64,000 nucleotides of DNA. Source: Leptospira levettii (GTDB lineage Bacteria; Spirochaetota; Leptospiria; Leptospirales; Leptospiraceae). This document shows positions 16,674 through 23,964 of the stretch, piece by piece. The position numbers were made by a program, and so were the translations under genes. Numbering within the stretch: position 1 is the stretch's first letter; each line of letters starts with the position of its first letter. The notes beneath the pieces are model-generated. The model was not told the DNA's origin. It worked only from the letters and a program-made list of their open reading frames with translations, and did not search any database. The stretch covers positions 62,001 through 126,000 of the forward strand of contig NZ_NPDM01000007.1 in NCBI RefSeq assembly GCF_002812085.1, written 5' to 3'.

Positions 16674-17310
16674 GGAGACTTTTGTAAATTTATTGACAAT
16701 CTATAGAATGTCAATGATAGAAATTTAAAAAATATCGTCGCCTGTAAGGCAAAAGAAATCGCATCGTGAGCATTGTATCCCGAATGTCGAACTTCCGAGC
16801 TAAACTCGAAGACTTGCCTTCCCCTAATGGAGAAAGAAATCTGAACAAATAAATTGATGAAATGAAATGTTATTCGATTTTAATCGCCAGCTAGAGTAAG
16901 ATCATTAAAATTGATTGTATTTTATGAAAGGCAAGTATATTAAAAAAAGTAAAATTCAAACTCTGATTTTGAAGGAAGATTAAAATAAAAAATACTCTTT
17001 TATAAATTGCCTTCGCTAGAGAAAACTAAAACAGATTCCGATGAACCCAAAAGAGATGTTTTATGATTTGGGAGAACTGTGATAAAATACAAAACTGCAA
17101 AAAATCAGTCATATTACCTTTTGCCGTTTGGATCATCATTGTAAATTTGAACTAAATTTGATTCATTTCAAAAATGGTTACAGTTCACGGATTCTATAAA
17201 GGAAGTTAGACTATGAAAGTTAAAATCCTCACGCTTGTGATATCCCTCTTCTATGGTAATGATGCAGAATGGCTAAAGAAAAGATAGAATCTCCAAGTAA
17301 CCAAATCTAA
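16674..17310. other. 637-bp intergenic stretch, mostly featureless
   Basis: AT-rich DNA between the divergent DUF1554 lipoprotein and the next lipoprotein gene. Apart from the short signal-like frame at 17213-17287, I see no gene, strong hairpin or repeat. It may be decayed sequence. Confidence 0.5.
17213..17287 (+). pseudogene. 24-codon signal-peptide-like fragment
   Basis: An AGGAAG Shine-Dalgarno precedes ATG and MKVKILTLVISLFYGN, which looks like the start of an exported protein. The frame stops after 24 codons. It may be the remnant of a lost lipoprotein gene, or a leader peptide for the gene 23 bp downstream. Confidence 0.3.
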
Positions 17311-17958
17311 ATGAAAAATACCCATGCATTAACTCTCTTAATTCTCCTTATTTGTAAATGTTCGACTTCCCATCCCAAAACGTTGGAAGCAGAAGTGCTG
17401 ACTGACGAAAGTTACGGATACTTTCGATGGCATAATTCCATCCGAGATGGTTATGTAGTAGTAGAAACAAAAATCTTCCAAGATCCAAAGGAATGCCATG
17501 GGGAATACAATTGTTCAACGCAAGACCATATCAAAAAGTTTGCGAATCTTCGGCCATCGGATCCTTCCCTCGCGATCCCTCTCAAACTGGGAGAGTATTA
17601 TGCGATCACAAAACTTCGGTATGGCAATGCCTCCTTCTTCTATTGTCAAACAAGTGATCTAACAATTTATCATGGCTTTCAATTTAGAGAACCCTATGAT
17701 CCAAAAAATCCAACGGTTCCTTACACTTCGAACACATGTGAATTTTTAAGGGAAGACAAAGTGGTTTGCCCTTCCATTCAGATTTCCAAAAAAGGAATTC
17801 AGGAAATCAAACTGTCAGTAGGAGAGATTAGGGGGAAATCGATTTCGTTTCGGCATTTATTGGAATCGAATCTAATCTTATCTACAATCAGTTTATTGTA
17901 TTGTGGGCCAGTATTGAGAAGTGTTGATTTGATTGTGGTTGAGGAGAGAAGGTATTGA
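17311..17958 (+). CDS. Putative lipoprotein, hypothetical
   Basis: A 215-aa predicted lipoprotein. MKNTHALTLLILLICKC is a lipobox-type signal with LICKC, giving attachment at C15 or C17. The mature part has six more Cys and no domain I recognise. Its segments include GYFRWHNSIRDGYVVVETKI and KLGEYYAITKLRYGNASFF. It lies inside the accessory island, between the featureless stretch and the VapBC pair. It probably has its own promoter. Confidence 0.6.
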   Translation: MKNTHALTLLILLICKCSTSHPKTLEAEVLTDESYGYFRWHNSIRDGYVVVETKIFQDPKECHGEYNCSTQDHIKKFANLRPSDPSLAIPLKLGEYYAITKLRYGNASFFYCQTSDLTIYHGFQFREPYDPKNPTVPYTSNTCEFLREDKVVCPSIQISKKGIQEIKLSVGEIRGKSISFRHLLESNLILSTISLLYCGPVLRSVDLIVVEERRY

Positions 17959-17997
17959 GAAGCAGAATTTGCCACAGACCAAACGAGGTCTTTTACC

Positions 17998-18021
17998 TAA
18001 GCGTTACGTTGTTGTTATTCG
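17998..18021 (-). repeat. 24-bp dispersed repeat, right copy (inverted)
   Basis: This is the inverted partner of 14792-14815 (20 of 24 bases). The two copies bracket a 3.2-kb segment holding the DUF2071 gene and two lipoprotein genes. Confidence 0.4.
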
Positions 18022-18046
18022 TAATGTTTTTGTGATGAAAGCTAAT

Positions 18047-18445
18047 TTACTTACTCCAATTTTCAATACTTAAACCAGGAATCATGGAGAAATGTTTTTC
18101 ATTGTTAGTTACTAATGTGTAATTTAAAAAGAGAGCAGTGGATCCAATTAATAGATCAAAATCATCGACAGTATTGCCTTTTTTCTGTAGGCTGGCTTTG
18201 ACCTCACCAAAGGTTTCCACTATTCCTTTTGTTATTTCAATCACAGGAAAAAGTTCACCAATTCTATAGACTGTAGCTAAATTTTTCTCTCTACTTTTTG
18301 ATTTCTTGGCACCAAATATAAGTTCGCCGTAAGTAATCACCGAAATGGCTTTAGACAGATTTTTTCTTTCGAGAAAGATTTTTTGAACGTTTTCATTACC
18401 TTTCAGACTATAGATGATAATATCAGTATCAATCAAATAGCTCAT
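18047..18445 (-). CDS. vapC: PIN-domain toxin (VapC family)
   Basis: A 132-aa PIN-domain ribonuclease, the toxin of a type II toxin-antitoxin pair. The acidic residues are in place: YLIDTDIIIYSL (D6, D8), VITYGELIFGA (Glu) and VDDFDLLIGSTAL (Asp), with VTNNEKHFSMIPGL closing the fold. It overlaps the end of the upstream antitoxin gene by 17 bp, so the two are translationally coupled. The target RNA is unknown. Confidence 0.88.
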   Translation of the reverse strand: MSYLIDTDIIIYSLKGNENVQKIFLERKNLSKAISVITYGELIFGAKKSKSREKNLATVYRIGELFPVIEITKGIVETFGEVKASLQKKGNTVDDFDLLIGSTALFLNYTLVTNNEKHFSMIPGLSIENWSK

Positions 18446-18707
18446 CTGTTATCCTTGTCCGATTTTTCTTTGATCTCGAAGATTTTATTTCAGTAATTAG
18501 TTCTTTGGCGGTTTTATCATCATGCCAGGAATTGGTTAGTTTCAGAAACTCAATCGTTCTTGACTCGCTTTCAAAGCCATCTCTCTCCAGATGATTTTCA
18601 ATGATTTTGACAACTTCTTGGCTGACAGATCGATGTTCTAATTCCGCCCTTCGTTTCAACGATTCATAAAGTCTGTTGTCAATATCTCTCACTTGTAAAT
18701 TTGCCAT
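18429..18707 (-). CDS. vapB: Ribbon-helix-helix antitoxin (VapB/FitA-like)
   Basis: A 92-aa antitoxin. The N-terminal ribbon-helix-helix (MANLQVRDIDNRLYESLKRR, then SVSQEVVKIIENHL) is of the Arc/FitA type and binds DNA. The C-terminal tail from about residue 55, rich in charged residues, is expected to wrap the PIN toxin. A 7-bp inverted repeat 34 bp upstream of the start is a likely self-repression site. Confidence 0.82.
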   Translation of the reverse strand: MANLQVRDIDNRLYESLKRRAELEHRSVSQEVVKIIENHLERDGFESESRTIEFLKLTNSWHDDKTAKELITEIKSSRSKKNRTRITDELFD

Positions 18708-18740
18708 TTTTTTGAACCGATTCTGAGCTTGGACTTACTT

Positions 18741-18765
18741 CATGAATTTGCAAGCATTATTCATG
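18741..18765. promoter_or_regulatory. Inverted repeat upstream of vapBC (candidate operator)
   Basis: CATGAAT (18741-18747) and ATTCATG (18759-18765) form a perfect 7-bp inverted repeat with an 11-bp spacer, upstream of the vapB start at 18707. VapBC-type pairs normally repress themselves through such sites. Confidence 0.45.
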
Positions 18766-18800
18766 TTATTTTGTAAGTTAATTTTCAATCCATGACTTAA

Positions 18801-19034
18801 ATAACTGACTTAAATCAATACCAAAATGATGTGCTTCGAAAGAGGGCTGTAGAAAGGAATTTGGAAATCATTGGTGAAGTTGTCAAAAAAATTCCTGATT
18901 CGAAGAAGTTTGAAAATCCAGACGTTGAATGGAGACAATTTGTCGGATTACGAGATTTTATCGCACTTGGTTATTTCGTAATTGATGATGAAATCATTTG
19001 GAATCCAGTAAATCTATTGAATGCCATTCCTTGA
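18801..19034 (+). pseudogene. Truncated HepT-like (DUF86) toxin remnant
   Basis: The frame matches the C-terminal two thirds of HepT/DUF86 toxins: KRAVERNLEIIGEVVKKIP, VEWRQFVGLRDFIALGYF and EIIWNPVNLLNAIP. A stop at 18798-18800 cuts off the N-terminal helices, and no ATG is available; GTG at 18831 is the first possible start. The R-x4-6-H active motif reads RDFIALGYF, with Leu where the His should be. No MntA nucleotidyltransferase partner is adjacent. It looks like a dead fragment. Confidence 0.65.
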
Positions 19035-19125
19035 ACGAATTGAGTTGATCAAAAATCAGATTTAGATTCTAAACCTAACAGGAGCCAAGTGGCATTCACC
19101 TGGCCCCTGTGTTTGTATTGGGAAT

Positions 19126-19797
19126 TTACTGCTCTACACAAATAATCCTATTAGCATTATTACATGTGTTGGTTGTAGTTTCAACTAATGTCGTTGTACT
19201 CGCTCCAACTACTCCTGTGACACCACTCACACCACCATTCGAACTTGTCCAATTGGTACAATTTACGTCATTGGCAAGGTTTCCGCCAGTGATGGTCATA
19301 CCTGTCCAAAAACGAATTCCGTTACTACCTAGTGCAAAATTTATCTGCATCGTCGTATTAGAATCACGAAAGATTCTGTTGGATGTCGTTGTAGAACCAG
19401 TTGTATTGGAAGGGTCGGTAATATTCGAATAGAATGTATTCGCCTTTAATACCCAGTCCGTATAAGTCATAGTCCCTGTAGGATTGCCAAGCGCTTCTCT
19501 AACACCAGGAACAGTGACCATTGCTTTGTATGTTTTTCCTTGAACTCGGTTTGCATCTCCATTACAGGCTGCGTCTGCACCTGTTATGCCACCAACTGCA
19601 ATGAGACCACTCCTTCCTGAACTTGTTAAAAATATATGACACCTTGTGGAACAGGGAGCGGAGGCAGATTGTGCGAGGAGGAGGGCAAATAAGGTTGTGT
19701 CGTCGTTACTATCTTTAGAAGTGTTGCAAGCGCTTAGGAAAGCACTAGCAAAAACAAGGAATACCAAGGAATACCAAGGAATACCAAGGAATACCAA
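19126..19797 (-). CDS. DUF1554 lipoprotein, probably phase-variable by a 10-bp repeat
   Basis: A DUF1554-family lipoprotein with signal peptide and lipobox FLSAC (VFASAFLSAC), a C-type-lectin-like domain and a terminal IICVEQ. In the frame given, the only start is a TTG (19797) inside a tandem repeat with no Shine-Dalgarno. The only ATG (19835; MKNGKQNGSN) leads into the repeat but is out of frame with five copies and stops after 33 codons. With three or six copies it would be in frame and give a typical signal peptide. The gene therefore looks OFF in this sequence. A sequencing error in the repeat count is the alternative. Confidence 0.72.
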   Translation of the reverse strand: MVFLGIPWYSLVFLVFASAFLSACNTSKDSNDDTTLFALLLAQSASAPCSTRCHIFLTSSGRSGLIAVGGITGADAACNGDANRVQGKTYKAMVTVPGVREALGNPTGTMTYTDWVLKANTFYSNITDPSNTTGSTTTSNRIFRDSNTTMQINFALGSNGIRFWTGMTITGGNLANDVNCTNWTSSNGGVSGVTGVVGASTTTLVETTTNTCNNANRIICVEQ

Positions 19798-19805
19798 GGA
19801 ATACC
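19756..19805. repeat. Five perfect tandem copies of a 10-bp unit
   Basis: AAGGAATACC occurs five times head to tail with no mismatch. The unit is not a multiple of three and lies between the ATG at 19835 and the lipobox of the DUF1554 lipoprotein. Loss or gain of one copy would therefore switch the reading frame. Confidence 0.95.
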
Positions 19806-20053
19806 GTTAGATCCATTTTGTTTGCCGTTTTTCATAGGTTCAAATCTGGGAGAAACGTTCCAAGGTGGCAAGAAAGAATTGGAGGAAGAGTGTGTGGCAA
19901 ATCAAAATTTTCAAAGAGGTAATAGTTGGGGAAAGATGACAAACTAGTTAGGTGAGGGGTTTTTTGTCTATCCACCTAATGTCTGTCCGAGGGTTGGGGA
20001 GTCGAAAAATTAATGTATTGAAAAAAGGCACACATGACGCCAGGATTTAAAAA

Positions 20054-20350
20054 GTGATTTTTGACTGGGACCAAGAGAAAAATAAATTCCTCGCATCACA
20101 ACGAAATATTTCCTTTGAAAGGATCGTTATCGAAATAGAAGCGGGAGCATTACTTGGAATCTTGGAACATCCAAATAGTGAAAAATATCCGAACCAACTC
20201 ATACTGATGGTGAATATAGATGATTATGCTTGGGTAGTTCCTGTCATTAAAACGAAAAATTCGTTCTTTCTAAAATCAGCATCTCCTTCGAGAAAACAAA
20301 CAAAACACTATTTAAAAAAGGAGAACTTTCATGAAACTGAAACTGACTGA
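20054..20350 (+). CDS. BrnT-like toxin of a toxin-antitoxin pair
   Basis: A 98-aa protein starting at GTG with IFDWDQEKNKFLASQRNISF. This resembles the BrnT N-terminus (F-x-W-D-x-x-K-N, then I-S-F). The rest, including VVPVIKTKNSFFLKSASPSRK, is less typical, so it may be a BrnT relative rather than BrnT itself. BrnT is an RNase-fold toxin. It overlaps the next gene, a ribbon-helix-helix antitoxin, by 20 bp, the usual toxin-first order of this type. Confidence 0.65.
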   Translation: MIFDWDQEKNKFLASQRNISFERIVIEIEAGALLGILEHPNSEKYPNQLILMVNIDDYAWVVPVIKTKNSFFLKSASPSRKQTKHYLKKENFHETETD

Positions 20351-20603
20351 GGAAGAAAAGGAATTAGAATTAACTTTCGAACGAAATGAATGGAAGCCTG
20401 TTTCCAATCAAAAGCACTACTTAAATCAGTTTAAAAAAGCTGCCAAAAATACGTTAGCCAAAGATAAGAGAATGAATATTCGTATTGCTGGAAAAGACAT
20501 TCAATTATTAAAAACAAAAGCCCTTGAAATAGGAATCCCCTATCAAACTTTAGTATCCAGTATTTTACATCAATACGTAACGGGAAAACTAAAAGAATAT
20601 TAG
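20331..20603 (+). CDS. Ribbon-helix-helix (CopG/BrnA-like) antitoxin
   Basis: A 90-aa partner of the preceding toxin. The C-terminal RMNIRIAGKDIQLLKTKALE and GIPYQTLVSSILHQYVTGKL are the characteristic ribbon-helix-helix segment of the antitoxins found with BrnT-like toxins. The acidic N-terminus (LTEEEKELELTFE) probably binds the basic toxin. A Shine-Dalgarno (AAGGAG) lies inside the toxin gene just before the ATG. Confidence 0.75.
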   Translation: MKLKLTEEEKELELTFERNEWKPVSNQKHYLNQFKKAAKNTLAKDKRMNIRIAGKDIQLLKTKALEIGIPYQTLVSSILHQYVTGKLKEY

Positions 20604-20647
20604 AGAATTAATCATTCAATAAAAAATTGTAAAGATGATGCGCCAGC

Positions 20648-20695
20648 GATTGCAGCGGAAATCCTTTTTGCGGAAGCAAAAGATTGGAGCGGAAA
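20648..20695. repeat. Direct repeats flanking a hairpin (possible REP-like element or terminator)
   Basis: GATTGCAGCGGAAA (20648-20661) and GATTGGAGCGGAAA (20682-20695) differ at one base. Between them TTTTGC and GCAAAA form a perfect 6-bp stem with a GGAA loop. It lies between convergent genes at the right edge of the island, and its GC content is higher than its surroundings. Confidence 0.5.
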
Positions 20696-20776
20696 GCGCG
20701 GTCACATCTTCCATCAAATGGAACTCCACCAAAGGATTGTGAGGCGCCCCGCACTTCCATATTTTAGAAACGCATC

Positions 20777-21622
20777 TTAGTCTTCTGTAATCTCCAGGCA
20801 TCGTTTCATCCAATTCCATGTTTCTACTGGGCGTTCGAAGGGGAAAAAATGTGTGAAACCTGGGAAGATGGTCACATCCGAATTGGGATGAACTTTTGTG
20901 AGTAGGTTTGCATACTTAGGACTACAAACTTCGTATGATTCGGGTATGGCGATGTGGTTTTCCGTTTTGATCCCATAGAAATTTTTAAAGACATGGAAGT
21001 GGGCGTGCCCAAAAATTTTGGCTTCGACTCTTGGGTCACAACAAAGTTTCACTTCGTCATCATGGCCTGTTGGTATAAAACAAGAATTGAGATAATCTTC
21101 AAAGATGGAAGGTTCAAAATTGGCAAAGGCTGGGAACTTTCGAAATGACCGCCTAACAAGCTCTATGGATTTGAAATGAGTCCTTCTTTTTTTGGCACCT
21201 TTGGCAAGTGGGTTTTCTAAAAATTTAGAAAGTAAAATGAGTTTCCAACCAAGGATGACTGGGTCCATTGCTAGAACTTTTGTAAATCGTTTGTGTTCTT
21301 TTTTTGCAGCGAGTAGCGAGGAAGCACCTCCGAGAGAGTGGCCGATGATAGTTGTTTCGTTAACCGATTCATGGTCGAGGAGGGAAAGGATTTGGTCTCG
21401 GAATACATTCCAATTTTGAAAGTCCAGCGTGAAGGCAGAACGACCATGCCCAATGAAATCGGGTGCAATCACTCGGTAGTGTTTTTTTAATCTTTCATAG
21501 TAATACTGGTAACAACCTGCACTATAGCCATTGGCATGACAAAAAACTAGGGTGGGGCCTGGTGTTTCTGAATCTAAATACGCAGTATCCCAATTTTTGT
21601 ATCGAAAGGATTTAAGTTTCAT
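20777..21622 (-). CDS. Alpha/beta hydrolase
   Basis: A 281-aa serine hydrolase. VFCHANGYSAG is the oxyanion region, GHSLGGASSL carries the nucleophile (G-H-S-L-G), and PGFTHFFPFERP has the likely catalytic His near the C-terminus. The start was set at the ATG 21622 (MKLKSFRYKNWD). The frame runs 20 codons further, but those codons overlap the divergent gene starting at 21671 and do not look homologous. The substrate is unknown. Confidence 0.85.
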   Translation of the reverse strand: MKLKSFRYKNWDTAYLDSETPGPTLVFCHANGYSAGCYQYYYERLKKHYRVIAPDFIGHGRSAFTLDFQNWNVFRDQILSLLDHESVNETTIIGHSLGGASSLLAAKKEHKRFTKVLAMDPVILGWKLILLSKFLENPLAKGAKKRRTHFKSIELVRRSFRKFPAFANFEPSIFEDYLNSCFIPTGHDDEVKLCCDPRVEAKIFGHAHFHVFKNFYGIKTENHIAIPESYEVCSPKYANLLTKVHPNSDVTIFPGFTHFFPFERPVETWNWMKRCLEITED

Positions 21623-21670
21623 TTTTCTATTTGACCCTTCCCGATTTGCATCGGATTTTGTCTCTATCCC

Positions 21671-22060
21671 ATGCAATTCCAAGTCATCCTCTTCTTCTGT
21701 ATAGCTGTATTCTTCAATGCATTGGCGAATATTTTAATCAAAACATCTTCTATGCAAGACAAACAAGTCACACCTGGAGAAGGTTTTTGGAATCTTGTGT
21801 TCACTGTTTTTAATCCTTATTTTATCGCAGGCCTTGCCAGTTTCGGATTGGCGTTGTTAGGTTATCGTTATGTTTTGGGTAAAGGATTGAAGTTATCCTT
21901 GGCATATCCTGTGTTTACTTCTAGTGGATTTATCATTGTTCTGATTGCTTCCGCTATTTTTTTTAAAGAACGTTTGAATTTTACCCAGTGGCTTGGGATT
22001 TCTTTTATTTTAGTGGGTGTATGGCTTACCGCCTTGCAGATGTTTGACGTTAACTCTTGA
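21671..22060 (+). CDS. Small multidrug-resistance/EamA-type four-helix transporter
   Basis: A 129-aa integral membrane protein with four predicted helices. It includes FFNALANILIKTSS near the start and VLIASAIFFKERLNFTQWLG, ending with GISFILVGVWLTAL. The length and the E-R-L-x-x-x-Q-W-x-G segment fit SMR or half-EamA proteins, as in the ArnE/F-type. Its stop codon overlaps the TTG start of the sulfatase-fold gene (TTGA), so the two form an operon. Confidence 0.72.
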   Translation: MQFQVILFFCIAVFFNALANILIKTSSMQDKQVTPGEGFWNLVFTVFNPYFIAGLASFGLALLGYRYVLGKGLKLSLAYPVFTSSGFIIVLIASAIFFKERLNFTQWLGISFILVGVWLTALQMFDVNS

Positions 22061-23898
22061 ACACAAAATTCATTCGTAATTCTATAATTTCGATTTTTCC
22101 TTCTTTTCTCCTAAAACTTTGTTTTTTTCTCCTACTTAGTTTCCTTTGTTTCTGTAAAAAAGAGTCTGCCACGCCAGAAAAAAACCTTCCGGCCGAAGAA
22201 GCAGGGAAACTTGCACAAACAAAACCAAATATCATTTGGATTGTGATCGATAGCCTAAGAGGTGATATCATTGGGCAATATAATGTAACACCTAACTTAG
22301 ATTTGTTTGCAAAAGAAGGAATTCAATTCGATTACCACCTTGTGAATGCTGCCTGGACAAGGCCCTCTACTTTAGTGTTTTTTACTGGGAAATATGCTTC
22401 TGCCAATCCTGTGAACTTTTGGGATTACCCAACGACAAAATCCGAAGTGGATGCTTTTTATCGTTCTGAGAAAAAACCTTTGCCCAAGGTGTTAAAGGAA
22501 TTTCAATACAATACGGTGATGGTGGGGAATAATCCATTTTTGACCGATAAATTTGGGTTAGGTGTAGACGTTGGGTTTGATTCCTTATATGATTTTTCGA
22601 ACTATAGTGAAGACACCAAAAAGATAACCAAAAAAACAATGGAAGTATTGGAAGATGTTTCCTCCAAGGGAAGTCCTTTCTTTTTGTTTTTGAATTACAA
22701 TGACCCACATAAACCTTATACACCTCCCTCTGGATTTACCAATCGTATCCAAACTAAGGAAATCTTAGACGAACGGAAGTTAAACTATTTGGGAGAAGTT
22801 GCCTTTGTGGATGAAGAGTTGGGTAAAGTATTTGCCGATCTCAAAGCAAAAAACCTTTGGGATAACTCACTGATTCTCATCACAGCAGATCACGGGGAAG
22901 TGATGCATGCCTCACACGCCATCTCTCCCTTTACTGGAACCAATACCTATTATGGCCATGGACAAGATTTGTTTTTAGAGAATATCCATGTTCCACTTCT
23001 CATCAAACTCCCACATGCAGAAAAACAAAAAATGGTGAAGGCGATGACTAGGTCAATAGATTTGTACCCGACGATCCTTGATTATGCGGAACTCCCCATT
23101 CCCAAATCCATCAATGGATTGTCACTACGTCCGATCATTGAAGGTACGGAGACCACCAAACGAACTTACTATGGGGAAACTCGGTTTACACAAGGGTATG
23201 GAGAAGGAAAGGAATTTTTATTACAAAGGTCTTATCGCTTCCATGAATTGGGAAAATTTTGGCAAGGTTCTGTGGGAAATGAATTTTATTTGTACTTCGA
23301 TACATCAAAAGATCCAAATCAAATTAGTCCCATTCGCATCAACCAAATGGCAAGTATCGGTGAACTTAAGTTAGATGCAAAATTAGAAAAAAAAATCCAA
23401 AGGTATTGGAAACAAATTCGATCCATGGAACCAAAACTTCCTTTATACCACCTTTGGATTCGGCCTAACCCATTGGAAAAAGAAACAGAGATTCAAATCA
23501 AGGTACAAAGTGGGATCATTCGTTTAGCAAAATTCCCAAACACTGTGGTTGTGGAAGAAAAAGGGAAGGTAATCAATATCCACACCAAGGATTCGCAACC
23601 TTTCCAAATCAGTTTTGAAGTGTATCCTGATGTGAGTTTTCCTGAGTTCCAAGTTTGGTTCGGGAAGAGGCAAGTTTCCAAATCAGACATCCATATTGGG
23701 TATTTTGGAGTGTCTATGTCAGCTTGTTCAAAAGACTGTGATCTGTTATACGAATCACAATCCATTCGTCCCATCATTCATCCCGAAACTAAAGTTCATT
23801 TTTGGAAAGAAGGTGGACAAAAAAAATCCTACGAAAGTAAACAAGAGTTAGGAACAGATGCTTTGGATATCTTAAAAAAACAAGGGTATGTTCAATAG
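22057..23898 (+). CDS. Sulfatase-fold lipoprotein with Thr at the nucleophile position
   Basis: A 613-aa protein of the alkaline phosphatase/sulfatase superfamily. It is a lipoprotein (LLLSFLCFC, C33). Metal-site motifs are IVIDSLRGD (D65) and ITADHGE. Where sulfatases have C-x-P-S-R it has TRPST (T101), so it cannot form formylglycine. Thr nucleophiles are known from LtaS- and phosphoethanolamine-transferase-type enzymes of this fold. A phospho-group transferase or phosphodiesterase acting in the envelope is therefore more likely than a true sulfatase. The TTG start overlaps the upstream stop. The C-terminal 180 residues are beta-rich. Confidence 0.78.
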   Translation: MNTKFIRNSIISIFPSFLLKLCFFLLLSFLCFCKKESATPEKNLPAEEAGKLAQTKPNIIWIVIDSLRGDIIGQYNVTPNLDLFAKEGIQFDYHLVNAAWTRPSTLVFFTGKYASANPVNFWDYPTTKSEVDAFYRSEKKPLPKVLKEFQYNTVMVGNNPFLTDKFGLGVDVGFDSLYDFSNYSEDTKKITKKTMEVLEDVSSKGSPFFLFLNYNDPHKPYTPPSGFTNRIQTKEILDERKLNYLGEVAFVDEELGKVFADLKAKNLWDNSLILITADHGEVMHASHAISPFTGTNTYYGHGQDLFLENIHVPLLIKLPHAEKQKMVKAMTRSIDLYPTILDYAELPIPKSINGLSLRPIIEGTETTKRTYYGETRFTQGYGEGKEFLLQRSYRFHELGKFWQGSVGNEFYLYFDTSKDPNQISPIRINQMASIGELKLDAKLEKKIQRYWKQIRSMEPKLPLYHLWIRPNPLEKETEIQIKVQSGIIRLAKFPNTVVVEEKGKVINIHTKDSQPFQISFEVYPDVSFPEFQVWFGKRQVSKSDIHIGYFGVSMSACSKDCDLLYESQSIRPIIHPETKVHFWKEGGQKKSYESKQELGTDALDILKKQGYVQ

Positions 23899-23964
23899 TC
23901 CATAGATAATCAATAACTTCTATTGTCTGTGTTTTGATTCTGTTCGGTATTGAAGAGTATCAAT

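Noticed and set aside
19756..19805. CRISPR-like or minisatellite array
   Set aside because: The copies are contiguous without spacers, so not CRISPR; treated as a coding tandem repeat.
20616..20819. 67-codon minus-strand frame
   Set aside because: It crosses the hairpin repeat and the 3' end of the hydrolase; no homology or ribosome-binding site.
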